64,000 nucleotides of DNA from Campanula takesimana. Taxonomy: Eukaryota > Streptophyta > Magnoliopsida > Asterales > Campanulaceae. The position numbers and the translations under genes are program-made. The stretch is taken from the NCBI GenBank assembly GCA_026119855.1, contig JAOWBW010000249.1, forward strand, positions 310,001 to 374,000. The letters are read 5' to 3'. The notes below the pieces were generated by a model. That model saw only the letters and a list, made by a program, of their open reading frames with translations, was not told the origin of the DNA and ran no database searches. This document shows positions 25,892 to 37,339 of this stretch, piece after piece. Position 1 is the stretch's first letter. Every line of letters starts with the position of its first letter.

Positions 25892-26120
25892 AACATGTTA
25901 TATAATGAGATAAGTTGTACATGAGAGGAATACCACTTAATCAAGATTATATATTTCTAATCATCATATTTCTTAATCAAGATTATATGTTTCTAATCAA
26001 GATTATATATAACGAGGTTATTAAACATGTTATATAACGAGATAAGTTGTACATGAGAGGAATACCACTTAATCAAGATTATATATTTCTAATCATCATA
26101 TTTCTTAATCAAGATTATAT
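25892..26120. repeat. Direct duplication, 97-bp units, 132-bp period
   Basis: 25,892-25,988 and 26,024-26,120 match at all but about one position. Both include the word AATCAAGATTATAT, which occurs again in the spacer. Confidence 0.85.
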
Positions 26121-28366
26121 TTTTCTTGTTATAATAAGTTGGACAAACAAACATGATTACATATATGAATGAACCAACATCATACAATAGCATATAACAA
26201 ATCACATTTATTTATAATCATTTTTTTTTTGTTTTTATTAAGTTGTTTCGTACACGAGATGTTTTGCCACATATCGTGTATTTCCACACGAAATTATCTG
26301 TTTATTGGTTTATTTGGTCTCGTACACGTGATGGTGTGCCTCATCTCGTCTATCTTCACACGAAATGCTTTAGATCAGGTCGTATATATTCATACGTAGA
26401 ACACTATAAATATCGTGTATTGGAATACGAAATATATATATATATGCAATGAGTTGAAGAATTCGTGTGGAAATATATGAAATGATTCATAAGGTTTCGT
26501 ATATTTCCACACGAAATGATCTGTTTACTGGGTAAAACAGTACTGGCATCTGAATAACATCTCACCGTTACACACGATATCATGGGTCATATACTCGTAC
26601 GTCATACAGATAAATCACTTTTGAAAGAACAGATAAATCAATAATAATGCAACAAAAGATATATACATAATAAAGATCCAATATACATAATAAATATCCA
26701 ATATACATAATAAAGATCCATCAAAGTAATATGAGTGTCCTCCTAGTCGAATATGAAAATAATATCACCTAAATGTGATCTCCTAACATATCGTAGGCCC
26801 GTATAATAGTAGCTCTGGCGTCCTCAGGTATCCTCTGATCCGTGAGCAAGGGAAGGAGCATATCTCTGATGCCGGGTAGCGCCTCTGCAAGCCCAGTGTG
26901 AGGTGGAATGTCAACTGCGGGCTCATGTATCGGATTACTAATCCGAACATAAATCCTCATCCGAAACCATTCCATATAGTCCGGAGTCACAAGAGAAGAC
27001 TCAATCACTAATGGCCCCAGACGACGATGTGGATCGTAAGCATCCATGTTGAACTCAATCCACTTTGTCCAAATATCATCCCGGTCACCATATGCCTTCT
27101 TGTAACCCTTCTGACCAGCCATCAAAATGCACGTCACGTAAGGCAATGGCTGCTGCCTGGGGATCCTCTGCTGGATCGCGAACTGCCTGGTAACCCGGTC
27201 AGGCATATACGCCTCAATGATGTCTAAGAAGCGTATAATCCATCTGAAGTATGATACCGGCAGAAGCGCGTCTACTCCGGTACCATAAGGAGTCCAACAA
27301 ACCTATAACTCACTTTGTTAGTCAACGTCAACAAATATAACAATTTGTAACAATTTAAATATAAATAACTCACCCTCTCAACTGGCATCGTGTCTAGGGT
27401 GCGGCGATAGTTCACTAGATGCTCCATCTCCCTCCCAGCTCTATCACTACGTGCCCATCTAAGGGCTCTCGGCTGCCCCTCCTGCCATCGCGGGTCCAAA
27501 AGTCGTCGGAAGTCCGGAAAGTACTCTTATATCCAGCCCTGAAATGTATGTAAATAAATTATTAACAAATGTAATTATTACTTGTAAAAAAGACTCAATC
27601 ACCTCTATAAAATTTCAACTACCAATTAAATTAAATGTTGGGACAGACGGAGTATTAAAAAAATATTAAATATTACCTCTAGCAGAGTCGCACAACCACC
27701 CATCTGAGCGCATCCGGTTCTGGACGCCTTCCCTATCTCCCGGTACAAGTACGCCAAAGCAGCTGATCCCCAGGCGAGACCCCCCACTCTAGGAAGATCC
27801 ATGCACAATGAGAGATAGGCTGCAGGCATCTTATCCTGACTCTTGTCCACGAACAACGTGCAACCCAAGAGGAACAGGAGATAAGTAGAAGCACGCTGCT
27901 CATCTGTCATGGCTAAAGGGGCCTGAAAGGAAAGCCGAAGGTCATGTAAAGTGTAGGCCGTGCCCCTCAGACAGCCTATGAGGTGTCTCCGGATCTCGGC
28001 TAGGTCAGGCTCTGGATCCGCCTTCCTAACAGGAAAACCTATACAGCTGATACCTATAAATTGAAAATGAAAAAATTGATAAAATTTATGAAATTGATAA
28101 AAGCAAACAACAACAATATACCTAGAATATGAGTGACGTCATGCATCGTGATCGTCATCTCCCCCCACGGCATGTGGAACGTGTTAGTGTCAGGAGACCA
28201 CCGTTCCACAAATGCCGCCAGCAGCGCCGAGCTAGTCCGGCGAATGGTGGTATCATGAAGGTGCTGGATACCCGATGCATCAACTCCAGTCAACCAAGCT
28301 CTATCATCCTCCGCCAGACCAGCACGCGAGAACCTGTTGATTCCAAAAAAAACATTATAATTAATA

Positions 28367-28456
28367 CTCCCTCCGTTCCAGAAAAAACAGTCTCATTTTG
28401 ATTTTTTGTGGTGAACAAAAAGTCAAAATGGGACTTTTTTTCTTGAACGGAGGGAG
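28367..28456. mobile_element. Stowaway-type MITE in PMD intron 2
   Basis: 90 bp with terminal CTCCCTCCGTTCC and an inverted GAACGGAGGGAG, flanked by TA on both sides. An inner AGTCAAAATGGGAC/GTCTCATTTTGA pairing extends the inverted repeat. Confidence 0.9.
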
Positions 28457-29109
28457 TAACACACTAAAAACAAATAATAAAACTATTTATAAACAAATAG
28501 CTTACCTATCCAAATGCTGATGTCTGGTATGGAACTTCACCACTGACTGACAAGTGGGGTTGCGCCAAATCTCTCGGGCTCGGTGATGACCGAACCCGTA
28601 TAACAGCTCACAGACCTCTGGGCCACCACCTGGGTCGCTCTCAATCTCCCATGGTTTCTTCCCCTCTGCGGCCTGTGCCTCCCTCTATGCCTCCTGAGAG
28701 GCCTCAAAGGTGCCTCCTCCTCCTTCTCATCACCATCATCAGATGCTCGTGCCTCCGCATCTCCCTCGGGTGCGTCTGATGCCGTCTCATCAGAATCAGA
28801 AGATGACGACTCCGCATCTGCCTCGGGAACATAAGAGGCGTCACCTGTACGCTCATCCTGTCGTACATCCTCAGTCTGTACATCCTCAGTCTCATCAAGC
28901 AAGACATTCTTGTCATGCTTTTTTTTGGTGCGCAAAGCTGCCTGCTCGGCCTTCCTCTTTCTATTAGAAGCATTCGAACGTTCACGTCCCTACAAAAAAT
29001 TTAAATAAGAGACAATAAATAAGCGACAATTCTAGTTGAAATAGTTAACAACAGTAAATTTGGACAATTCAACAAACAAACAGTGCTACAACAATCTTCA
29101 GTGACAGCT

Positions 29110-29203
29110 TACATTTCGTGTGTAGTCATACGAAATGGTTCTCAACATTTCGTGTACACACGAAATGTTGAGAACCATTTCGTATGACTACACACGAAAT
29201 GTA
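29110..29203. repeat. 94-bp near-perfect palindrome
   Basis: Arms 29,110-29,155 and 29,158-29,203 are perfect reverse complements over 46 bases, with a 2-base spacer (AC). The arms contain CATTTCGTGTGTAGTC and ATTTCGTGTACACACG, words from the hairpin-repeat family upstream. It lies in intron 1 of the PMD gene. Confidence 0.95.
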
Positions 29204-29639
29204 CACAACTAACTCGTGTACAGTTCATACGAAACACACAAAACCAACTCGTGTAAAACCACACGAAACCTAGCCCGACAATTCCAGATTTTAACAACCA
29301 CCAATTCGTACCCAATTCGAACAATAAACAACAAATAAAACAATATAACACAATTACAACAATGTATGATCAAATTTAAACAACAATTAAGCATTATAAG
29401 AGCGAATTTTTGGCATAAAAGTCAAGTTTTTGAAATTGAAATTTAGGGTTATAAATTGAGGTTACCTTTGTAGCGGCGGTAGAGGAGGCGGCAACGGACA
29501 TGCCACCGACGGTGGGGAGTTTCTTCTTCATTGTTTGTGGTTGTCATCGTTTGTAATGGCGGAGGAGGTGGTCGTCGGCGTCGTCGTGTGCGAGAGAGAT
29601 GGAGGGACTGAAGCTTTTTTTAAAATGAATGGAATTGGG

Positions 29640-29880
29640 TGTTTTTTAGGTATATATACAAGGTATTTTAGTCAATTACTCATGCCTTGTATATAAAATG
29701 CCTTCTAAATATTCACAACCCTAGAAACCTTTTCTGATTCTCTAGAATCGCCCTTTCTTATTCCCACCACTCCTATCGATTATAACAATTTCGCTTTCAT
29801 TTCTCATCGCTCCGTGCGAACGAAGCACTTGCGAAAGGATGCGCTCAGATATATTCTGCAATTTTCCTGGTAAATTTCCT
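29640..29880 (+). promoter_or_regulatory. Candidate promoter and first exon, no coding follow-up
   Basis: TATA-like GTATATAAAATGCC lies at about 29,686-29,699, inside a hairpin TATATACAAGG...CCTTGTATATA (29,650-29,694). A pyrimidine-rich leader-like stretch ends at a possible donor CCTG/GTAAAT near 29,870. A possible acceptor TTTCAG is at 31,141, but no open frame follows. It may be the relic of a lost gene. Confidence 0.3.
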
Positions 29881-29924
29881 GATGTTTAGGAATATTTATG
29901 CTAGTAATTCTCTCTTCTTTTCCC

Positions 29925-31060
29925 AGAGGTAGACTTTGAAACCCTCTTTTAATAGTATGCCAAAGTTCTTATTTTTAAGTTTTTGAATGCTTTATGTTCT
30001 TTCTTGTCTGTTCTACTACTGCCTTCTATGCTCAAACCCTTCTCAGAATTGTTGTCAAAGCTCTTATTTTTAATGGAAAATGAATGAATTTTCACTCTGG
30101 GACTATTTTTCTTGAGCGTTTTTTTTCTTTCCTGATGCTGATTAATGTTATAAGCTTTATGTTATTTCTTGTATGTTCTAGCTGAGGCAGACTTTGAGAC
30201 CCTCTATTAACCATCACTGAATGTAGTAAATAGCACAAACCCTTTTATAAATTATGTCAAAGCTCTTATTTTTGAATGCTTTATGTTTTTTCTTGTCTGT
30301 TCTCTTTCTTCTATGTTCAACACTTCAACAGATGGCAATACTCCCTCCGTCCCAAAATGATCTTCATACTTTTTTCAACGTTATTGCGAAGGATTTTTTA
30401 GCAATAATTTTAGGTTGACTCAATTGTACTAATGAAAATCTAAAACTTGTTATCGACACATCATCATCAATACTATCAATAACAAGTTTTAGATTTTCAT
30501 TAGGATAAATTAATCAACCTAAAATCATTGCTCAAAGTTCCTTCGTGGTAATGTTCAAAAAAGTATGAAGATCATTTTGGGACGGAGGGAGTATAAGATA
30601 AGACTTTGAAACCCTTAATTAACCATCACAAATTGTACCACTAGCTCAAACCCTTTTCAGAATTGTGTCAAATTTCTTATTTTAACAGAAATCAAATGAA
30701 TTTTCGCTCTGTGACAATTGTCCGCGAGTGTTTTTTCCCCCTGATGTTGTTGTAAATCATATGCTTTATGTTATTTCTTGCCTGTTCTTCTTCCCTGGGG
30801 TAAACTTTGCGACCCATATTATCCATCACAGATTTACAAATTAGCACAGACCCTTTTCAGAATTATGTTGTAGTTCTTATTTTTAAATGCTTTCTTTTCT
30901 TTCTTGTATGCATCTTTCTATTTTTCACACTTCAATCTAAGATTGTTAAACGGAAGACTTTGAAACCCTCTATTACCGATCACACATTTTTCTAACGATC
31001 TCAAACCCATTTCAAAATTGTTTCAAAGTTCTTTCTTTTAATCAATATTAATGAATTTTT
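29925..31060 (+). repeat. Decayed tandem repeat array, about five units
   Basis: Diverged units start with AGACTTTGAAACCCTC-like words near 29,933, 30,189, 30,602, 30,804 and 30,956. Each is followed by a CAAACCCTTTTCAGAATTGT-like word, and most also by an ATGAATTTTCACTCT-like word. A MITE sits between the second and third units. No coding potential is visible. Confidence 0.7.
30341..30591. mobile_element. Stowaway-type MITE, 251 bp, intact
   Basis: Starts CTCCCTCCGTCCCAAAATGA and ends in its inverted copy, flanked by TA (30,339-30,340 and 30,592-30,593). The same subfamily recurs at 37,340 and 58,204. Confidence 0.93.
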
Positions 31061-31229
31061 CACTCTCTGACTATCGTTCTTGAGTGTGTTTTCCATCCTT
31101 ATGTGACAAGAAGTCATTGATTCCGGATTTTCTTAATTTCAGGATTGTAGAGAGAGAATGTTAGCATCCATAAGAATGGATTTTCCATCCTTATGTTTGC
31201 ACACTGTTAAGTTTCATCATCTGTACTGT

Positions 31230-31239
31230 AAATTTGGTT

Positions 31240-31275
<36 letters not shown>

Positions 31276-31520
31276 GGTTTTCCCCAAGTAGAACAAACGA
31301 TATAACCTTTTTTCTTATTTCTACAATGTCAAAATTTTTAATCGCATCCTTATAAAGTACAGTCAAATAGGGATTAACCATAAGAAAGACTGCCAAATGG
31401 TTTAACTTTGTAAGTGTGAGTATTATGTCATCAGAATAATTCTCATTGTTCAAATTTGCTTTTGCTTTTGATTAGGAGCAAATTTATTAATTTTTTTGAC
31501 GTTCATTTGGGGACCGAGGG
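31230..31520. repeat. Poly(T) tract and retroposon-like fragment
   Basis: A T-run of about 35 bases near 31,240-31,274 looks like the poly(A) tail of a minus-strand retroposed copy extending right. The adjoining minus-strand frame (NPYLTVLYKDAIKNFD) is not recognised. A MITE remnant with GGGGACCGAGGGAG ends near 31,525. Confidence 0.35.
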
Positions 31521-31889
31521 AGTATTATGTTTGGATTTTGGCTTAATGATGATGGTTCTAGAAATTATGACTGAGCAGCTTATTTGTTCAGTGGTCTATG
31601 AATCTGATCTCAGTCATCATCATTTATTTTGTGTTGGATGATCAGTTCTATGTACATGTGAACCTGCAGTCTATTTATGATTGAATCAGTCACAAAATGT
31701 CTATTACAAACATGCTCAGTTCGCTTCCTTATTTACTTAAATTTGTATAGTTCTTTCAAATTTCTTGAATCCGAGGACGAATAATGTCTTTAGGAATTTT
31801 CTCTTCCTCTTTTTCTGCTTCTTTCTCTTCCGCTTTCTCCTTTCCTTTCTCTTCTTCATTTTTGTACACTTCTTCCCCTTGTGCTTTCT

Positions 31890-32115
31890 CATCCTCTTTA
31901 ACATCCTCTTTTTCTTCCTCTTCCAGTTCTTGTTCATCTTCCTCTTCTTTTTCTCCTTCCTCTTCCTCCTCTTCCTCTTCCAGTTCCAGTTCCTCTTCCT
32001 CTTCCTCTACCTCTACCTCTTCCTCTTCCTCTACCTCTTCCTCTACCTCTTCCTCTTCCTCTTCCTCTTCCTCTACCTCTTTCTCTACCTCTTCCTCTAC
32101 CTCTTCCTCTACCTG
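31890..32115. repeat. Low-complexity (TCTTCC/TCTACC)n tract
   Basis: Pyrimidine hexamer repeat on the plus strand that encodes the Glu-rich C-terminal tail of the kinase on the minus strand. Confidence 0.9.
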
Positions 32116-32224
32116 TACATCTTGCACTATTTCTTGGTCTTTGGCCATCCTTGCTTCTATTAATAATTCCATGAAGACATCTTCTACAAATGGTTCTATT
32201 GGATGCTTTTCTTTATAGTACGTT

Positions 32225-34346
32225 TGTAACGACCCCAAAATCCGCTTATTTATTTTAATATTTATTTTATATTTTGATAATTTTTATTTAAAATTTTGTG
32301 TGCATTTTATGTGTTGCATCATCTTATATGAATTGCACATTTTATTTGACTAATTGTGTTAGTTAAAATGTTAGTAGTAAAATTTATTTTGGGAGTTAGT
32401 TGAGTTAGTGGAATTATATGGGGGCTTTAATGAAAGTGGGAGTTGAGGGGTTAATTGATAAAATTTGAAACTTGGGTGATTTAATTGTGAACTTGGGATA
32501 AAAACTAGTTGATCATCACCTCTTCATCCCTCCCTCCCCTTAGTTTGCATCACCACTTTCCTTAGCAATTTCCCTGAGAATTTCCATTGTTGTGAAGAAA
32601 AAGAAAGTGAAGGTAAGGTTTTGTTCTTATTAATTTTCCTTCTTTTAATTTACTACTCCATTTTCAAATCTAATTACATATAAATGATCAGGGTGTTGAA
32701 TAGAGTACATCTACCGATCCATATTATTTTTCTTGACATCTTTTCCGGAAAATAGGTAAGTTACTAATCCCCCTTTAAATGTTAAAATGGTCATAAATAT
32801 GCTTTGTATGCTTTATATGTGCTAAAACAATGTTTTGGTATGTTTTATTTATACTTGTAAATTTGGGACAAAGGGAGTAGTAGGAAAATGGTATTTTTGG
32901 GGTGTTAGTATTGTTTAGGCTGAGTTGTAGCCTTTGTGTAAGTTGCAATGTTAAGAGTTATAAGTATTGGTAATTTTGGATTGTGAAACAAAAGGAGTAA
33001 ATTTTGTTTAAGTTTTAGGCCTGCCGGGTGATGTGGGCGGCCGCCCAAAAATGGGCGTGCGGCCGCACATCTATCTGAAGGGTTTTGTTCTTGGGACAGA
33101 GCATTTTGGGCGGCCGCACAGCCCTGTTTGGGCGACCGCCCAGTTGTCTGAAAAAGTTGAGAGTTTTCAAACTAAGGGGTTTAGAGGTCAATCTTGGTCT
33201 AGTTTTTGGGTAGTGTCCTAAAGTACTTAGATGGTTGATGTGGATCACTAAAGTGGTAGAATTGGTTCCTTTGTGAACACAAGTGTTGTGAAATGTTAGT
33301 AATTGATTATGTGAGCATTGTTGAACACTTTGTAATGTGTTGGAATAGTTCATCTTCTTGATGTGTTTGGCATGGTTCCCTACATTGGAATCATTGTCCC
33401 TGATTGTCGTTTAAGCAAGTATTTCTATGTGGTGCTTGCGTGTAAAGTCCAGCTGGTACTTTTGTGTGTGTTGGGCAGTGATAGGGATTATAATGGTCTC
33501 CGAGCCAAGTACATTATAAGGCTCCTATCATTGGTTTCCCATTTTTAACCCCCTTCCTTAGGCCAAATGTTGGGCACTTTGGGTTATGACTTTGTGTCAT
33601 TTTCCCCGTTGTTGTTGTTGTGGTTGTTTGGTTCCGGAACCCGTTTCAGCTCTTCGATGCTGCTCAGTTGATGCCTCTCAGATGGCTATTGTTTGGTTTG
33701 AGAACCTTGGCTCAGTATCCATGTATGAGTGTTCATTTCCGCTTTATGTGTTGCATGATGAGTTGGTCGTTATTTCCAACCGGTATGGGACGGTTGGCGA
33801 TAGGGAGCCTCTCATGTTATGTGCTATGTGCTATATGATCATTTGTGGCGTTGTTCCTTTATGTTTATCATATTAGCATGTAATGTAGTTGCATTTTAGT
33901 AACTTACTGAGATTTATTCTCACCCTTTATTTGTTTACCGTTTTAGATAAGAAGGAGCCCAGGGGATAGTTCACACACACTGGGAGGACGTCGAGGAGAT
34001 CTTTGGGTAAGACATTTTGGGAAATGTTGTGTAAGTAAAGGATACATTATGTAAATGTAATACCTTTTGGGTAGTGTACCCGTCACTCAGTTGTGGTATC
34101 ATCTCTTTTAGTAGATGTTCGTGTTTGTAATTAAGTAAGTAAAGTTAGTAGTTGTAGCCAAGTGGCTTAGTACTTGTTTGTGAAAGGTTGTTTTGTGACT
34201 TGAAGTCATGTTTTGTATCGAGTTGGTGGTGTGAACCTTTTTATAGAAAGTATATTTCGAAATTTTTTTCTTATAAATGTTTTATGACGTCTTCCGTGCG
34301 TGTCCCGGACGTGGGGCCAAGTAGGGCCACGGGTCGGGGCGCGACA
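32225..34346 (+). mobile_element. Solo Gypsy LTR in kinase exon
   Basis: 2,122 bp from TGTAACGACCCC to GGGCGCGACA, with a perfect 5-bp duplication ACGTT (32,220-32,224 and 34,347-34,351). No internal region remains, so it arose by LTR-LTR recombination. It is related to the outer Gypsy LTR and shares the four-word CG-rich cassette (33,034-33,142). Confidence 0.95.
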
Positions 34347-35415
34347 ACGTTAGTTCCATGGCCATATTACTTATCTTAATTGCTACCCCAATGCTGCATC
34401 CAGTATCGATTAAATCCTGATGGACCAAGTGTGGTTTAACCTCAAGAACCTTTTCTGCAAGTTGTCTCATTGTTCTGCCATCATTTATTGCATGTTTCTC
34501 TTTCATCAGGAGTTGCAGCATTATAACTCCATAGCTGTATATATCATCTCCTTGCTTTCTTTTCCCTGCCAAAAAAAAAAAAAAAACAGCTGCATTAATG
34601 CCTTTATATATTGCTCCATTTTGTTGATCATGAAAGTAATTATCAAGGACTTGTTAGCTTGCAGTGTTACCATTTTTAATTCTTCACATAATACTTACTT
34701 CTGTTAAGTGCATATGGATCAATATATCCCATGGTGTAGTCATCCAAATCAGCCGCTTCGATAGTTATGCTGCCGAAATCGCACAATCTTGGTATATTTC
34801 CCTGGTCAAAAACAACATTTGCTTTTTAGCGTTTATAGATAAAAAAAAAAAGGGAGAGTAATTTTTGTTATGTAAAAAGAGGAAGTAAATATTTGATTCA
34901 GATTACCTTGCTCAAAAGGATGTTCGAGCATTTTAAATCTGCAATTACTAGGCGGCCATTTGATTGGTTGAACGAGTGTATATATTTTATTGTTGCAGCA
35001 ACCCGTCTTAAGATTCGTAGAGATGCGGTCCAGCTGAGCGCTATAATAGGTAATCAATAAATTTAATAACTGCTATGATTTGAATAGAAAGGGTGTTGTT
35101 TATAATCTTAATCTATCAAATACGTAGGCGATAACTAGGGGTCGTAAAGTAGGTATTCTGCGTAAATTTTTGTGAAGCTTATATTGCGAGTTGTACAAAC
35201 ACTCGTTACCTATGTTCGAGGTACGGAAAAATAACGTTCTAGCATTATTTACAAAAATTTAGTCATTTCTATTATGGGTTTAATGGATTGACTAATAGGT
35301 TAGACCATTTTCTTGCTAACCCCGGTGACATTACAACATTACAAGAGAGTCTTGATACATGAATCTTTATATCTTCTCTTTACTATTAGCACATAAACAA
35401 GATTGTTTTCCTGCA

Positions 35416-35517
35416 CTCCCTCCATCCCAATATGAATGCTTGAAAAAAAAGCCAAATTTGCTCTTGATCAAGAGTAAACTTGTGGTTTTATTGACTTACA
35501 TATTAGGATGGACAGAG
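35416..35517. mobile_element. MITE, CTCCCTCC family, kinase intron
   Basis: CTCCCTCCATCCCAATATGA at one end and a diverged GGATGGACAGAG at the other, with the internal palindrome CTCTTGATCAAGAG seen also at 48,955 and 42,036. Confidence 0.7.
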
Positions 35518-37339
35518 TAATAACTTTTGTAACGAGAAATATTCTTACCTGCGATGTTCCTTCCTAAGTCAAGCTTTTTCATGTATTGTAGTACAATAAA
35601 GATCTCTCCATCTTCATAGCATTTCCCAAGGTACCCCACAATGCCTTTTTGATGAAAAGCTTCCAGCCATTTCAATTCATTCTGTGTAAATGCATGTGTC
35701 AGTTCATTTCTTACATACTATTTGAAATTGTAGAAAATGAAGTCTGTTATTTCTTCTACCTCAAACTCTTTATTCTTTTTATTTCGTTTCAGTTTTTTTA
35801 CTGCAATTCTTTGCTTTTGTATCTTATATGCATTTCTGTGTGGGATTCGACCAAGGTAGACTTCTGCATATCCGCCCTCAGCAACTTTGTTGCTGAACCC
35901 TCCTGTATAAACTAGTAGATCTTTGTATAGGAAAATAGCTGATGGTCCCATATCTGAAAAGACAAAGGGCAAAAAGAATCTGAGAAAACAGAGTGTTCAA
36001 ATTTGCATGTTCTCCTACTAATTATAGACGCTGTATAAAAATGTAATATGCAGTCATTGAATAAACCTTGAAAGTTGCGTAATTTTTTTAAGGGGGATTC
36101 ACTATTAACCTATACTACATTAAAAGGCTCTGTGTGACAACAAAAGGTTGATTGGTCAGGGAACTGAAACTTGAGAAAGCAATATTCTGTCTTGTGTTGG
36201 AGATTGGTAATTATCATCTTCTCTCTGATGAGGAGCCTTGGAACGAGTTAGATCATTCCTTTTCAGTTTAGAAATTTATTTTTTTGTTTGTGTTTGTGCG
36301 CAATGGTTGTTTTAATATTTGTTGCGAATATGTTCAATGGTAAATCCTACTTATAGAAACTACATATGTAAACGGGTAGAATGCATGTATTGAAAGGTCT
36401 CACTTCTGGCCTCACCATACATGGACTTCGTAACTCAATTGTTATTTTCTTCGTCATTTGTCAATTGATCTTTGGACACCCGTTTTATAATTGTTGTTCT
36501 GTTATTACTTTCTTTACTTGTCAATGAGAATAGAAATGGTTTTTTGTGGGCCCAAAATTTGTCGGTAATATCAACACCAATTGGTAATTATGGATAGTCT
36601 CGTCGACATGCGTTAGTACATAAATGTTATCAAGAAGTTCATTAGTTTTATAAGGTAATCCAGGCAAACATATTCCTAAAATGTGAGATCTAGAATTGGA
36701 AACACCAAGGGTCATCCTTGTTAGTACCTAGAAGTTTGGTTGCTTGGGTTTAATCTTTCTGGAGTTATGTTAATATGCTTGTACACTGACCTTTTTTTGT
36801 TGATCATTTCTGTCAATGATAACAAGCAATCTTACGCTTCTAATTTTCCTAGTATTAACTAGTGAAATTGTATAATTTCAGGTATTATTCTGAAGGTGAA
36901 TGGTATACCTTGGTGGACGTATTCTTGGAGCATTACGGTATTGAGTTCTTTCAATCATCCGTATTTGTCTCCGGTTTTCTAGTTTTCTCTAATGCGTTAG
37001 TTAAGTATTGAAATCTTCCCCATCTCAACATTTATGAGTATCACAAGTGTCCCTACAGTTTCAGGATAGAGTGAACAATGTCAATCAATCCTACTCTCTC
37101 CAGCTTGTTACCTACCAGCAATGCCATGGCAAAAAAAATAGTCACAGAATATTGAACCCAATCACAGTTAGCAATACTTATTCTGTACCAATAAAGATTC
37201 ATGGGGTGTCCTAACACATTTAGCAATAATTACTCATTAACTAAATTGTTGTTTATTTATTCCGTTATTTTTATACGTTATTGAGCTCACATTATGATTT
37301 GGCTATGGGAATTCTTAGTCTTCTACTTTCTTTTATCTA

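Larger units (their letters stand above)
25251..26768. repeat. Hairpin-repeat region between transposase and PMD genes
   Basis: No gene is present. The short motif TCGTGTA-N4to6-CACGAAA recurs near 25,414, 25,490, 25,602, 25,675, 25,704, 26,273, 26,344, 26,379, 26,412 and 26,493, alternating with TTTCGTACACGAG. Two longer direct copies of about 160 bp can be aligned (25,578-25,735 and 26,246-26,405). These may be subterminal binding sites of the flanking Mutator element. The telomere-like tract and the 97-bp duplication lie within it. Confidence 0.7.
26769..29531 (-). pseudogene. Plant mobile domain (PMD, MAIN-like) protein gene
   Basis: Six exons can be read leftward: 29,468-29,531 (MKKKLPTVGGMSV...), about 28,507-28,996, 28,122-28,333, 27,677-28,038, 27,374-27,538 and 26,769-27,302. 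Splice sites are GT-AG and phases agree. Exon 2 is basic then Asp/Glu/Ser-rich. Exons 2-6 carry the PMD (FGHHRAREIW, SALLAAFVERW, TFHMPWGEMTITMHDV, LLFLLGCTLF, VSYFRWIIRFLDI, PYVTCILMAGQ). PMD proteins include host factors (MAIN, MAIL1) and many transposon-borne relatives. Next to a Mutator transposase, a transposon-borne copy is likely. Exon 2 changes frame near 28,690 with a stop in the new frame, and exon 5 has an in-frame TAA four codons in, so it is probably not functional. Confidence 0.75.

Noticed and set aside
25378..26520. CRISPR-like array of short repeats
   Set aside because: Plant nuclear context, irregular spacing, variable repeats and no cas genes; better explained as transposon subterminal repeats.
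31756..32238. Free-standing gene for a 160-residue Glu-rich protein
   Set aside because: Its first residues come from the LTR edge. The rest continues the kinase frame after the ACGTT duplication, so it is the split C-terminal part of that gene.
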